DNA of 64,000 nucleotides from Rhodanobacter sp. Soil772 (GCF_001428385.1 NZ_LMSK01000002.1:1040731-1104730), one strand, 5' to 3'. Counted from the stretch's first letter, positions 45,740 to 55,347 are shown. Notes: generated by a model from the letters alone, not told the origin. A program made the numbers and translations.

Positions 45740-47055
45740 GGCGTGGGTTCCCGGGCAGGGTCGCGCTGCGCATGGTCGAGCACCCAGCGGCGCTTGGCCA
45801 GGATCGCGTCGGCACGGCGATCGATCTCGGCGGCGGCCTGGTCGATCGTCAGCCGACCGGCGATCGCCTCGGCGGCGACCAGCTGCATCTCGTTGGCGAT
45901 GCGCTCCCACTCCGGCACCGGCGGCGTCGGCTTCACTTGTTCCAGCTGCTCGCGGAACGCGCGCGCCTTCGGGTCGCCGCGCAGCGCGCCGCCCTCCCAC
46001 GAATTGCGCCGCGGCGGCATGTCGCCGAGCAGGTCGTAGAACTGCTGCTGCACCGCTGGTTGCGACAGGTATTCGATCAGCTGCCACGCGGCGTCCTTGT
46101 GTTTCGAGGCGCGGAAGATCACCAGGCTGGAACCGCCGGCCACGCCGATGCCGGCGCCGTCCGGGCCGGGCAGCGGTGCGGTGGCCCAGTCGTCCTGCTG
46201 TGATGCTGGCAGGCGCGAACGGAACTCGCCGATGTTCCACGGCCCGGACAGGTAGAACGCGTACACGCCGCGGCCGAATTCTGTCCACGGGTTGCCGGCC
46301 TCGACGTTGGTGATCGCCGGCGCCTGCTTCAGCTTGAACGTGTCGACGTAGAACGCCAGCGCGCGCTTGAAGCCGGCGCTTTCGAAGTTGCCGTAGCGGC
46401 CGCCGTCGCGCAGCAGCGGCTCGGGCTGTTGCAACGCCAGCGACATCAGCTGCTCGTACTCGTTGGTCGGCAGCAGGATGCCGTAGCGGTGCTGCGACGG
46501 ATCGCTCAGCGCGGCGAGCTGGCTCCGCCACTCGGCCCAGGTGCGCGGCGGGGCGTCGAAGCCGGCCTTCTGCAGCAGATCCTTGCGGTAGAACAATAGC
46601 CGCGTGTCGACGTACCACGGCACGCCGTACAGCGTGCCGTCGATCACGTTGGTGGCCCAGATGCTGGCGAAGTAGTCGTGCGGTTGCACCACCGCCGAGC
46701 GGTCCACGCGTGCCTGCAGCGGCTCCAGCGCGTGCAGCGCCGCCAGCTCGGGCAGCCAGGTGTTGCCGAGCTGGCTGAGGTCCGGCGTGGAGTTGCCGGC
46801 GAACGCGGTGAGCAGCTTCTGGTGTGCCGCGGTCAGCGGCAGCTGCTGCACCTTCACGCGGATGTCCGGATGCGCGCGCTCGAACGCCGGCAGCAACTTC
46901 ACGATCGCCTCGCCTTCGCGGCCGATCGTCCAGAACGTGAGTTCGTGCCCCGCCGGTGCCGGCGCGCAGCTGCCCAGCAGTGCGCCGCACAAGGCGATCG
47001 CGGCGGCCAGCCACAAGCTACGCCGCGATCGCTGCGGGCGCGCGCCGCAGGTCAT
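45736..47055 (-). CDS. Sugar ABC transporter substrate-binding lipoprotein
   Basis: A 439-residue family-1 extracellular binding protein, here lipid-anchored: the signal ends LLGSC-AP (lipobox). HELTFWTIGREGEAIVKLLP is the usual mature start. Aromatic residues in GVPWYVDTRLLFYRKDLL and the YAFYLSGPWNIGEF segment probably bind sugar. It overlaps both neighbours by 4 nt. Given the adjacent glucanase, a beta-glucan oligosaccharide ligand is inferred. Confidence 0.94.
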   Translation of the reverse strand: MTCGARPQRSRRSLWLAAAIALCGALLGSCAPAPAGHELTFWTIGREGEAIVKLLPAFERAHPDIRVKVQQLPLTAAHQKLLTAFAGNSTPDLSQLGNTWLPELAALHALEPLQARVDRSAVVQPHDYFASIWATNVIDGTLYGVPWYVDTRLLFYRKDLLQKAGFDAPPRTWAEWRSQLAALSDPSQHRYGILLPTNEYEQLMSLALQQPEPLLRDGGRYGNFESAGFKRALAFYVDTFKLKQAPAITNVEAGNPWTEFGRGVYAFYLSGPWNIGEFRSRLPASQQDDWATAPLPGPDGAGIGVAGGSSLVIFRASKHKDAAWQLIEYLSQPAVQQQFYDLLGDMPPRRNSWEGGALRGDPKARAFREQLEQVKPTPPVPEWERIANEMQLVAAEAIAGRLTIDQAAAEIDRRADAILAKRRWVLDHAQRDPAREPTP

Positions 47056-48515
47056 TTTTCCGGTGTCCCGGCGCCCAGCCAGCCGCCTTCGAAGCCGGCG
47101 CGCTCAAGTCCCTTGCGGATGTACGGGTTCTTCTTCATCACGTTCCACACGAAGCCGCTGCGCCAGTTTTCGGTCATCAGCACGATCGGGCCCTGGTCGA
47201 TCCCCAGCTGCAGAGTGTCGACCCAACCCAGGCCGGGTACCAGCTTGCCGGTGCGCAGCGTGGTGGGGGTGTGGAAGCTGAGGTTGAACGCGTCGACGAA
47301 ACCGTAGTCGTTGTAGATGTATTTGCCGTAGCGCTGCTTCATGGTTTCCAGCGCGGGCACCACGATTTCCGGCGCGAACGCGATCGAGCCTGCGGCTGCG
47401 GTCGGCGCGATGGTGCCGTCGTCGGAGATGTAGTCGAGCCCGACGCCGCGCGCGGTATAGCCCTGGAACGTGCGATCGCCCGCGGCGCTCTTCACGACCA
47501 GGCCGCCGGGCCCGTTGCTGGCGGTGAGGCCCCACACGTTGGCGCCATAACCGGTCCAGTGGCCGGGGTTGGCGATCGCGTAGCTGCGCTGCGCGTAGGC
47601 GGCGCGGCGGCTGTTCTCGAAATAGTCGAGATCGTGCTCGCGGCTCCAGGCGTCGCGGATGCCGCGGAAGTCGACCCAGCTCTGGCTGTACTGGTGGCCG
47701 AACAGCGGTGCGAAATTGAGGAAGGTTTGGCCCTGGAAGCTGCCCCAGGTCAGATGATTGGTGGAAAGCCACGCCGTCCAGGCTTCCGGCCCGACCGGAT
47801 GAGTCGGCGAGCCAAGCGCGAGGATGTACACCAGCATGCCTTCGTTGTAGCCCTTCCAGTCCGCCGGGATGAACTGGCCGCCCGGCGTCCAGCCCATGCT
47901 GATCAGCGGCTTGCGCGGCTGCATCCACGGCCAGTCGACGCGGCGGTAGATCGTGTCGGCGAGCTGGCGGATCTCGGTCTCCTGCGGCGTGTCGCGGTCG
48001 TAGTACGACTGCGCGAACAGTACGCCGCCGAGCAGCAGGGTGGTGTCCACGCTGGACAGCTCGACGTAACGCATCGCACGCCGGCCGGTCTTCATGTCGA
48101 GGAAGTGGTAGAAGAAACCGTGGTAGCCGGTGGCATCGTCTTCGCTGTCGTTCTGCGGCGCAGCGGCGAAGAAGCGCAATGTTGCCAGAGTGCGCGCCGC
48201 CGCCTGTCCGCGCGTGATGTAGCCGCGCTCGACGCCCACGCCGTAGGCGGTCAGTCCGAAGCCCACCGCGGCGATCGAAGAGAACGACTGGCCCGGATAC
48301 GAGTCAGGCACCAGCCCGGTCTTCGGATCCGCACTCTGCCAGAACCAGTCGAAGCTGCGTCGCTCGAGGTCGTCGACCAGCGCCTGCTGCTGTGTGGGCA
48401 GGGCGGCGTAGCCGAGGGCCGACGACCGTGCCGCGACCGGGGTTTGCCAGCCGGCGCCGAACACCAGCAGAGCAGAGAAGGCGACGGTGTGCAGGATCCG
48501 GAAAAACTTGGACAT
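47052..48515 (-). CDS. Exported glucoamylase-like glycoside hydrolase (GH144-type)
   Basis: A 487-residue exported protein of the Glycoamylase-domain family (PF10091 type), which includes GH144 endo-beta-1,2-glucanases. The signal peptide starts MSKFFRILHTVAFSALLVFG. Mature landmarks are LERRSFDWFWQSADPKTGLV, SIAAVGFGLTAYGVGVERGY, YFLDMKTGR-like FYHFLDMKTGRRAM, WKGYNEGMLVYILALGSPTH and SYAIANPGHWTGYGANVWGL. The (alpha/alpha)6-barrel pattern is clear. Beta-1,2-glucan as substrate is an inference from family and from the nearby GH1 and importer genes. Its stop overlaps the binding-protein start by 4 nt. Confidence 0.9.
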   Translation of the reverse strand: MSKFFRILHTVAFSALLVFGAGWQTPVAARSSALGYAALPTQQQALVDDLERRSFDWFWQSADPKTGLVPDSYPGQSFSSIAAVGFGLTAYGVGVERGYITRGQAAARTLATLRFFAAAPQNDSEDDATGYHGFFYHFLDMKTGRRAMRYVELSSVDTTLLLGGVLFAQSYYDRDTPQETEIRQLADTIYRRVDWPWMQPRKPLISMGWTPGGQFIPADWKGYNEGMLVYILALGSPTHPVGPEAWTAWLSTNHLTWGSFQGQTFLNFAPLFGHQYSQSWVDFRGIRDAWSREHDLDYFENSRRAAYAQRSYAIANPGHWTGYGANVWGLTASNGPGGLVVKSAAGDRTFQGYTARGVGLDYISDDGTIAPTAAAGSIAFAPEIVVPALETMKQRYGKYIYNDYGFVDAFNLSFHTPTTLRTGKLVPGLGWVDTLQLGIDQGPIVLMTENWRSGFVWNVMKKNPYIRKGLERAGFEGGWLGAGTPEK

Positions 48516-48594
48516 GCTGGGGCACTCTTTGTTGCGGGGGAAGTGTCGCGTGCAGCCATGGCAACGGAAACCGCCCGGTCCGGAGGTAGGCCGA

Positions 48595-50115
48595 TCAGGC
48601 GACCAGCGCGGGCGCCGTGCAGCAGCGGTCGAGGAATGCCTGGTGCGGCGGCATCACGTCGACGCAGCTGGCCACCACGCGTCCGACGCTGGCCATGAAC
48701 TCGGCCAGCTCCGCGTCCGGCATCTGGTCGACCAGCGGATGGTAGCTCTGCGGCATGATGTGCTGGCCCAGCATCACCTGTACCCAGCTGACCACCGCGA
48801 ACATTTCCTCGCCGTCGCGGAAGAAGCGACCGCTATCGCGGAACAGGCGGATGTTGTCCGCCAGCTGCGGCGGGATCGACATTGTGCGGCACTGGTTCCA
48901 GAACGGCGTGTCGTCGCGCTCGGTCGCGTGGTAATGCAGGATCAGGAAATCGCGGATGCGCTCGTATTCGAAGCGCGACTGCGTGTTGTAGCGTTCGATC
49001 AGCACCGAGCTGAAATCCCGCTGCGGAAACAGGTTGAGCAGGCGCGCGATACCGGACTGGATCATGTAGATGCTGGTCGATTCCAGCGGCTCCATGAAGC
49101 CGCCGGCCAGGCCCAGCGCGACCACGTTGCGGTTCCATGCCTGTCGGCGCACGCCGGTGGTGAAGCGCAGCAACCGTGGCTCGCCCATCGGCTTGCCGTC
49201 GAGATGGCCGAGCAGGGTGGCGGCCGCCTCGTCGTCGCTGACGTGGGCGCTGGAATAGACATAGCCGTTGCCGGTGCGATGCTGCAGCGGGATGCGCCAC
49301 TGCCAGCCGGCCGGTCGCGCCGAGGCGCGGGTGTACGGCGTCGGCGGCCCCACCTTCTCGCAGGCCACCGCCAGCGCGCGGTCGCACGGCAACCAGTGGC
49401 TGAAATCGAGGTAGCCGGTGTGCAACGCCTGCTCGATCAGCAGGCCGCGGAAACCGGAGCAGTCGATAAACAGCTCGCCCTCAATGCGCTCGCCGCTTTC
49501 CAGCACGATTGCTTCGACGAAGCCGCTGTCGGGGTGCAGCACGGTCTGTGCGACCTTGCCCTCGGTGCGGCGCACGCCGCGTTGTTCGGCGTAACCGCGC
49601 AAAAAGCGCGCGTACTTTCCGGCGTCGAAGTGATACGCATAGGCGACGTTTGCCAGCGGCGAGCCCGGTGGCGCGTCACTTGCCGACGGCATGAAGCGAC
49701 CACGCGGCGCGGCCACGGTGTTCAGCGAGTACGCGCCGATATCCTGTGCCTTGCCTGCCCGGTGCGCCTTGATCCAGTACTGGTGGAACGGCAGCAGGCC
49801 GACGTCGTGGCCGATCGTGCCGAAGCCGTGCACGTAGCTGTCGCCGAGCCGACCCCAGTCGTTGAATTGCACGCCAAGCTTGAACGTGCCCTGCGTGTTC
49901 TTCACGAACTCGACGTCGTCGATGCCGAGCAGGTTGTTGAACAGCTTGAGGTGAGGCACCGTGCCCTCGCCGACACCGACGGTGCCGATCTCCTCGGACT
50001 CGACCAGCCGGATCGAATAGGCGGCGCCGAGCACCTTGGCGAAGGCGGCCGCCGCCATCCAGCCGGCAGTGCCGCCGCCGACGATGACAATGTTCCTGAT
50101 GCGCAAGTCGGTCAT
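48595..50115 (-). CDS. Tryptophan-halogenase-like flavoprotein
   Basis: A 506-residue FAD-dependent protein of the tryptophan halogenase family. Motifs are the GxGxxG-type IVIVGGGTAGWMAAAAFAKV, the catalytic-Lys region TFKLGVQFNDWG and the WxWxIP motif in GWQWRIPLQHR. Start 50115 (MTDLRIRNIVIVGGG) is chosen over an upstream frame start because it directly precedes the FAD strand. In Xanthomonadales and Caulobacterales such genes often sit beside TonB receptors in sugar-use loci, where their reaction is not established. A terminator separates it from the receptor. Confidence 0.92.
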   Translation of the reverse strand: MTDLRIRNIVIVGGGTAGWMAAAAFAKVLGAAYSIRLVESEEIGTVGVGEGTVPHLKLFNNLLGIDDVEFVKNTQGTFKLGVQFNDWGRLGDSYVHGFGTIGHDVGLLPFHQYWIKAHRAGKAQDIGAYSLNTVAAPRGRFMPSASDAPPGSPLANVAYAYHFDAGKYARFLRGYAEQRGVRRTEGKVAQTVLHPDSGFVEAIVLESGERIEGELFIDCSGFRGLLIEQALHTGYLDFSHWLPCDRALAVACEKVGPPTPYTRASARPAGWQWRIPLQHRTGNGYVYSSAHVSDDEAAATLLGHLDGKPMGEPRLLRFTTGVRRQAWNRNVVALGLAGGFMEPLESTSIYMIQSGIARLLNLFPQRDFSSVLIERYNTQSRFEYERIRDFLILHYHATERDDTPFWNQCRTMSIPPQLADNIRLFRDSGRFFRDGEEMFAVVSWVQVMLGQHIMPQSYHPLVDQMPDAELAEFMASVGRVVASCVDVMPPHQAFLDRCCTAPALVA

Positions 50116-50140
50116 ATGGAACCTGTGACAGGGTCGGGTG

Positions 50141-50173
50141 AAAAGCAAAGCCCGCGAGAGGAGCGGGCTTTGC
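50141..50173 (-). terminator. Intrinsic terminator after the TonB receptor gene
   Basis: An 11-bp stem GCAAAGCCCGC / GCGGGCTTTGC (50145-50155 with 50163-50173) with a 7-nt loop, followed on the minus strand by TTTT. It would end or reduce transcription from the receptor into the halogenase-like gene. Confidence 0.85.
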
Positions 50174-50215
50174 GGTGCTGCCTCTATCGCCGCCTCGATG
50201 CGATCGGGTGTGGCA

Positions 50216-53200
50216 TCAGAACCTCATGCCCAAGGTGAACTTGATCGTACGCGGCACGAAGGTGATGTTGCCGGTTGGGTTGTACATCGCGGGGTTGTTG
50301 TTCGGCACGCCATTGGAGCCCCAGTTGACCAGGATGTCCGTGTAGTTCCTGAAGTTGAAAGCGTTGAGCAGATCGAAGCGGCCATAGAGCTTGATGCCGT
50401 GGCCGAGGTCGAAGTCCTTGGTTGCCTGGAAGTCGACGTCGCGATAGCCGAAGACCTTGCCGCCGACGAGGAACTTGCCGTTGCCGCCCGGTGTGGCCGC
50501 CGCCGGGGTGCAACCGCTGCCGTTCGGGAAGGTCGCGCCGTAGCAGGCAATCCCGTTGAACGGAGTCGGCGTGGCGAGGGTCAGTTTGGCCGACAACGTG
50601 ATACCCCACGGGATATCGATCACGCCGGTGGCGACGAAGCGGTGCCTGGCGGCGGCATTGGAATCGATGAACGGGTACTGGTGAATCGTCGCCTCGTCGA
50701 ACGAGTAGTGCTCGCCGATGTCGCGGTTCTGCGTCGCCCGGGTATAGGTATAGGCAAACGTGGTGCCCCAGCCGGATTCCTTCGTGTAAGGCTTGTCGGC
50801 CGACAGCAGTAGTTGGGTGGTGCGTGTCTCGATGCCGTTGTTGCCGATGATCAGACCGCCGAAGCCGGGCACGCCGTTGCCCCAGGGCTGGCTGCCGTTC
50901 TTGAAGAACGAGCCGTCCGGGTAGCGGTTGCCCAGGGTAAACACGAAGCCGTCGTGGCTGAGGATGCGCGCGACCGCGACGCTCGTGTTCCAGTCGCCGA
51001 TCTTGTTGCGCATGCCGAGACTGAACTGGTCCGAATACGGTGCCTTCAGATGGTTGTTGATGGCATCCACTTCATTGCCGGCGTTGGTCGTCGTCAGCAA
51101 AGCCTGCAGGTTGCCGACGCCATTGAGGTATTTCGGATCCCAGTCGAAACATGGCGCGCCGTTGTTGTAGCAGGGGCCGACGGCACCGGGTTGGCGGAAA
51201 TACACGGTGGATTCCGGCAGTGAGGCCTTGGTCTGTTCCAGCTGAAGGTAGTCGTACAGGTCGCGGTCATAGGCACGGCCGGCACCGCCGAAGACCACGT
51301 GCTCCTCGTCGCCGCTGATGTCATAGGAGAAGCCGAGGCGCGGCTGGAATTCGTTCTTCTGCGCCTTGCGGTTGTGGCCGGTGCTGATGTAATCGTTTAC
51401 ATTGACGCCGCCCAAAGCTAATGCCTGGGCATAGGTTTGCCCCGCCGGCGCGGTTGAATCCGGGTTCGGGCCATTCAGCGCGGCTACTACGTTGGCCGGC
51501 GTCACGTAGTTGAGGTAAGACGGATTCCGCTCGTAGTCCCAGCGCACGCCCAGGTTGAGGGTCAGCTTGTCGTTGACTGCCCAATCGTCCTGGATATACA
51601 TGCCCAGTTGTTTGTCCGACGATTTCGCCACCGGGCTCAGGCCCGGCACCGGATTGGGGAAAAACGCCTTGTACGGCGTCGCCGAAGTGCCGGTCGTGTT
51701 CACGTTGTAAAAGAACTGCGGATTGCTGGTGCCTGCATCCTGCGCGTTGAGGTCCACCATCTTGTACTTCACGCCCATCTTGACAACGTGATCGCCGTGC
51801 CAGTTGAGATCGTTGAAGGTGAGGTCGTCCTGCAGCGCGGGACCTTTCTGGCCCTTTTTCTGGGTGGCCAGCGCATTCGCCGCGCCGGTGATCAGGATCG
51901 TCTGGTCGTTCATCGGATCGAAGGTGTAAACCGCGCCGTTGCCGCTGCCCAAAGAGGTCGGATTGTTGTAGGCGTTTTCGTGAGTGAATAGCACCTCGTT
52001 GAAATAGGCGTCGCCGCTGTGCTGCCAGCGCAAAGCAATACGGGTGTCGTTATTGATGGCGTTGATGCCGGCCGGCGGCGCGGTCGCGCCACCGATGTTG
52101 TCGTACTGGTCTTCCTGGCGCTTCTGTGCGCTCAGTTCGAAGCGGTCACGATCGGTCGGCTCCCAGTCGATCTTGCCGAAGTACAGGTCTTCGGTGAAAG
52201 GCAGATCCGAAGGACCGGCCTGGGCCGCGACATCCGCTGGCAGATAGCCGATCGTGTTGGTAACGCCCGGCACCACCGTTACCGGGGTATCGAACTTCTT
52301 CGCCTCGTAAGTGAAGAAGAAATGCATCTTGTCCTGGATGATCGGGCCGCCGATGGCGAAGCCGTATTCTTTCTCGTGTGACTTGGATTTCTTGTGCGCC
52401 GCTTCTTCAGCGGGTGTCTCGGCGCGCAGGCTGTCGTTGGTATAGGTGCCGAATACTTCGCCGTGGAATTCGTTGGTACCGGACTTGGTATCGGCGGTGA
52501 CGGCAGCGCTGGATATCTGGTCGTACTCTGCCTTGTAGTTCGACGTGATCACCTTGTACTGACCGATCGCCAGTTGTGGAAACGGGTTGCCCTGGCTGGC
52601 GAACTGGCCGCTGACGCCACCTTCCTTGACATAGCTCTTCTGGCCGACGCCGTCGATGTAGACGTTTACCGAACTGGCGTTTTGCGCGCCCCCTTTCAGC
52701 GAGGTATGACCGGAGGAATCGACGTTGAAGACCATGCCCGGGACGGTGTCCGCAAACTCGAGGAAGTTGCGTGATACCTGCGGGATCGTATCGATCTGGT
52801 GCTGCGAGATTGTCGCGCCAACTTCGGATGTCTTTACTTCCACTAGGCTGATGCCGGTAACGGTGACGCCACCGAGCGTGGTGACCGGGCCGGTCGGTGC
52901 CGTAGCGGCGGCCGCCAAGTTGAGCGTCGCGGTAGACGCCACCGATAGCGTGACGGTTTGCTGGGTGCCGGGGCCGGCATCAACCTGATAAGTGCCTGGC
53001 GGTAGTCCGACCAGCGCATAACTGCCGTCGGCTCCGATCCTGGTGCGGCGTGTGCTGCCAGTGGCGACATTCTTGGCGGTGACATCGGTGTTGGCCGGTC
53101 CGTTGCCGCGCAAGGTGGCATTGGCCGTCTGCGCCCATGAGACCGCCGGTGCGCCGGCGATGGCGGCCACCGACGCGCTGATCAGGCTCGCCAACATTTT

Positions 53201-53227
53201 CTTTCTGAAGTGCAAAGACGTTTTCAT
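50216..53227 (-). CDS. TonB-dependent receptor with CarboxypepD_reg-like domain (Oar type)
   Basis: A 1003-residue outer-membrane transporter. The signal peptide starts MKTSLHFRKKMLASLISASV and ends near SWA-Q. Next comes an Ig-like domain (DVTAKNVATGSTRRTRIGAD ... YALVGLPPGTYQV), then the TonB-box-like GGVTVTGISLVEV, the plug (IPQVSRNFLEFADTVPGM) and a long barrel ending IKFTLGMRF. A strong GGGAGG ribosome site fixes the start. It is first in the carbohydrate locus, downstream of lacI, and probably imports glucan fragments. Confidence 0.95.
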   Translation of the reverse strand: MKTSLHFRKKMLASLISASVAAIAGAPAVSWAQTANATLRGNGPANTDVTAKNVATGSTRRTRIGADGSYALVGLPPGTYQVDAGPGTQQTVTLSVASTATLNLAAAATAPTGPVTTLGGVTVTGISLVEVKTSEVGATISQHQIDTIPQVSRNFLEFADTVPGMVFNVDSSGHTSLKGGAQNASSVNVYIDGVGQKSYVKEGGVSGQFASQGNPFPQLAIGQYKVITSNYKAEYDQISSAAVTADTKSGTNEFHGEVFGTYTNDSLRAETPAEEAAHKKSKSHEKEYGFAIGGPIIQDKMHFFFTYEAKKFDTPVTVVPGVTNTIGYLPADVAAQAGPSDLPFTEDLYFGKIDWEPTDRDRFELSAQKRQEDQYDNIGGATAPPAGINAINNDTRIALRWQHSGDAYFNEVLFTHENAYNNPTSLGSGNGAVYTFDPMNDQTILITGAANALATQKKGQKGPALQDDLTFNDLNWHGDHVVKMGVKYKMVDLNAQDAGTSNPQFFYNVNTTGTSATPYKAFFPNPVPGLSPVAKSSDKQLGMYIQDDWAVNDKLTLNLGVRWDYERNPSYLNYVTPANVVAALNGPNPDSTAPAGQTYAQALALGGVNVNDYISTGHNRKAQKNEFQPRLGFSYDISGDEEHVVFGGAGRAYDRDLYDYLQLEQTKASLPESTVYFRQPGAVGPCYNNGAPCFDWDPKYLNGVGNLQALLTTTNAGNEVDAINNHLKAPYSDQFSLGMRNKIGDWNTSVAVARILSHDGFVFTLGNRYPDGSFFKNGSQPWGNGVPGFGGLIIGNNGIETRTTQLLLSADKPYTKESGWGTTFAYTYTRATQNRDIGEHYSFDEATIHQYPFIDSNAAARHRFVATGVIDIPWGITLSAKLTLATPTPFNGIACYGATFPNGSGCTPAAATPGGNGKFLVGGKVFGYRDVDFQATKDFDLGHGIKLYGRFDLLNAFNFRNYTDILVNWGSNGVPNNNPAMYNPTGNITFVPRTIKFTLGMRF

Positions 53228-53260
53228 GATTACCCTCCCCGGCAAAATTTCGATACGACA

Positions 53261-53272
53261 GACAGTGCTGTC
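53261..53272. promoter_or_regulatory. Dyad upstream of the TonB receptor
   Basis: GACAGTGCTGTC (arms GACAG/CTGTC) lies 34 bp before the receptor start. It may be an operator or part of the promoter. It does not match the LacI-type motif seen at 54448 and 57433. Confidence 0.3.
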
Positions 53273-53389
53273 ACGTTGCTTTGTGTTGCCCGCGGGCGGA
53301 ATGCCCCCACGATCCGTTCATGAGAAACCGCCTCGTGTCGATGCGGTTTCAGCCAGCGCGGTCCTGCGCCGGTCCTGATTTCCTGCCTG

Positions 53390-54400
53390 CTACGCGATCG
53401 GCGCGCCGCTGGACGCGCGTACCACCAGTTCGGCGCGGACGCGGCGGCGGGTGCCGGTGGCGACGCTGCCGGGGTTGTCGATCTGCTTGCCCAGCAGCTC
53501 CATCGCCTGTTCGCCGAGCTCGGCGATGTGCACCTGGATCGTGGTCAGCGGCGGCGTCACGTAACGCGCCATCGGCACGTCGTCGAAACCGCAGACGGCG
53601 ATTTCCTCGGGCACGCAGATGCCGGCCTCGCGCAAGGCTGCCATGCAGCCGATCGCCATCATGTCGTTGGCGGCGAACACGGCGTCCGGCCGCGGTCGCA
53701 TCGCCAGCACCTGCTGGCCGGCGCGATAGCCGGATTCCTCGCTGAAATCGCCGCCCAGGGTGGTCACCGGGTTGCCCGGCGCATGGCTGGCCAGTGCTTC
53801 GCGGTAGCCGAACTCGCGCTCGCTGGCGTCGCGGTTGCCGGACGGGCCCTGGATGAACGCGATGCGCTGGTGGCCCAGCGACAGCAGGTGCTCGACCATC
53901 AGCCGGGCGCCGCCGTCGTTGTCCACCGACAGCGCGCAGTAGTCGGTGCCGGCCAACCGGGTGTTCATCAGCACGGTGGGCAGATCCTGCGGCAGATTCT
54001 GCCGCAGAAAGTCAGCATCGGCGTGCGGCGACATCAGCAGCAGGCCGTCGACGCGGCCCTGCATCGCGCGCAGCGCGACGGCGGCGGCCGCGGCATCGTC
54101 GTGCGAGCTGGACACCAGCAAGTGCAGGCCGCGCGCCCGCGCGGCCAGGTCGATGCCGCGGATCAGCTCGGAAAAGAACTCGCCGTACAGGTCCGGCAGC
54201 AGCGCGCCGACGGTGTTGGTGCGGCGGGTGATCAGCATGCGCGCCGCGGCGTGCGGCACGTAGCGCAGGCGCAGCGCGGCCTCGCGGATGCGCTGGCTGG
54301 TCTCCGCGGTCACCCCGCGGCCGCCATTCAGTGCGCGCGACACCGATGCCACGGATACCTTGGCCTCGCGCGCTACATCTTTGATGGTTGCTGCCGACAT
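53390..54400 (-). CDS. LacI-family transcriptional regulator
   Basis: A 336-residue repressor. The helix-turn-helix is ATIKDVAREAKVSVASVSRAL at the N terminus with the hinge LRYVPHAAARML, and the periplasmic-binding-like core includes GALLPDLYGEFFSELIRGI and AVCGFDDVPMARYVTPPLTT. Start 54400 is chosen because LacI proteins begin just before this motif. It lies directly upstream of the TonB receptor on the same strand. Operator-like sequences occur before it (54448) and between GH1 and UgpC (57433). Confidence 0.94.
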   Translation of the reverse strand: MSAATIKDVAREAKVSVASVSRALNGGRGVTAETSQRIREAALRLRYVPHAAARMLITRRTNTVGALLPDLYGEFFSELIRGIDLAARARGLHLLVSSSHDDAAAAAVALRAMQGRVDGLLLMSPHADADFLRQNLPQDLPTVLMNTRLAGTDYCALSVDNDGGARLMVEHLLSLGHQRIAFIQGPSGNRDASEREFGYREALASHAPGNPVTTLGGDFSEESGYRAGQQVLAMRPRPDAVFAANDMMAIGCMAALREAGICVPEEIAVCGFDDVPMARYVTPPLTTIQVHIAELGEQAMELLGKQIDNPGSVATGTRRRVRAELVVRASSGAPIA

Positions 54401-54803
54401 GTCGTGAGTTGTCCGGGAAGGGCTCGGAAACCGCATTGCAGCGGCAACGTAAACGTTTTCATGGCGCATTGTAAAGTGCTTGTAAAGTCGGCTTTATGCT
54501 GCGTCGCAGCAGTTTTTGGCCATTCGCGACGGGCATGCCGGATAGATCGCCAGTGCGTCGCCGGTGATGCGTGGAAAACGTGCTACGGCAGTGCAGCAAC
54601 CGGCTCGTTGGCATGATTCGGGCATGCCCTTCAAGGACTTGTCGATTCTGTGAATGGCGTCGCCAATACGCGGGTTGCGGTCTATTGTTAAAGATTCGAT
54701 TTCGCCGTTAAATGAAGGTTAATCTTTGTGGGCTCAGGTAGCTGTACCCTCAAGCTACCGCGAATTTGTAGAAACCATAGGCAAGCTACTGTTTTCCCAG
54801 ACC
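54401..54803. other. Intergenic region between lacI and the SPFH-like gene
   Basis: 403 bp. The left part holds the lacI promoter and the operator-like site at 54448, plus a direct repeat TGTAAAGT at 54470 and 54481. The right part is AT-richer, with AAAGATT/AATCTTT inverted words near 54690-54725. A weak in-frame TTG at 54726 could extend the next gene. Confidence 0.5.
54448..54461. promoter_or_regulatory. LacI-type operator upstream of lacI
   Basis: CGTAAACGTTTTCA matches 11 of 14 bases of the site at 57433-57446 and has the central AACGTT typical of LacI-family operators. It lies 48 bp before the lacI start, suggesting autoregulation. Confidence 0.55.
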
Positions 54804-55262
54804 ATGATGATTCTGCTGACCCTGCTGCTTGTTGTGCCCGCCGTGCTGATCGCCAGCGCGGTCAAGCACGTGCCGGCCGGTCAGGTCTACAGCCTGTATC
54901 GCCGCGGCAAGCTGCTGCGCGTGCTGCAGGCGGGCACGCACCTGGTCTTGCCGGTGCTGGATCGGGTCACGCACAAGATCAACCTGGCCGGCCAGACCCT
55001 GCGTTTCGAGGAGCCGCTGGCCGACGCGCACGACGTGCGCGGCACGGTGTACTGGCAGGTGCTGGAGCCGGAGCGCGCCGATGCGGTGTTCGAGCAGGTC
55101 GACCAGCTGATCCGCCGCGGCGCGCAGGAAGCCTTGCGCAGCGAGCCGGCCGCCGATCGTGCCGACCGCCGCGATCTGGGCGCGCGGGTGAAGCAATCCT
55201 TGAACAGCGCGCTGCGCGAGCGCGGCATGATGGTGACCCGGGTCGACCTCGACGTCGCCTGA
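54804..55262 (+). CDS. Short membrane-anchored protein, SPFH/band-7-like N terminus
   Basis: A 152-residue protein. The N-terminal membrane anchor MMILLTLLLVVPAVLIASAV is followed by VKHVPAGQVYSLYRRGKLLR, like the start of SPFH/stomatin proteins. Only about half of a usual SPFH domain follows, ending with RVKQSLNSALRERGMMVTRV. The ATG pair at 54804/54807 lacks an obvious ribosome site; a TTG at 54726 with upstream AAGG is the alternative. A terminator follows. Compact stand-alone member or remnant is not resolved. Confidence 0.7.
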   Translation: MMILLTLLLVVPAVLIASAVKHVPAGQVYSLYRRGKLLRVLQAGTHLVLPVLDRVTHKINLAGQTLRFEEPLADAHDVRGTVYWQVLEPERADAVFEQVDQLIRRGAQEALRSEPAADRADRRDLGARVKQSLNSALRERGMMVTRVDLDVA

Positions 55263-55323
55263 CCACGGCATTGCGCCAGGGCGCCCGAGAGCGCCCGCGC
55301 TGCAGGGGATTTGCAAGTCTTCG

Positions 55324-55347
55324 ACCCGCCTCGGCGGGTTTTCTTTT
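55324..55347 (+). terminator. Intrinsic terminator before rsmG
   Basis: ACCCGC-CTCG-GCGGGT (55324-55339) followed by TTTCTTTT on the plus strand. It ends the SPFH-like transcript 67 bp before the rsmG start. Confidence 0.8.
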
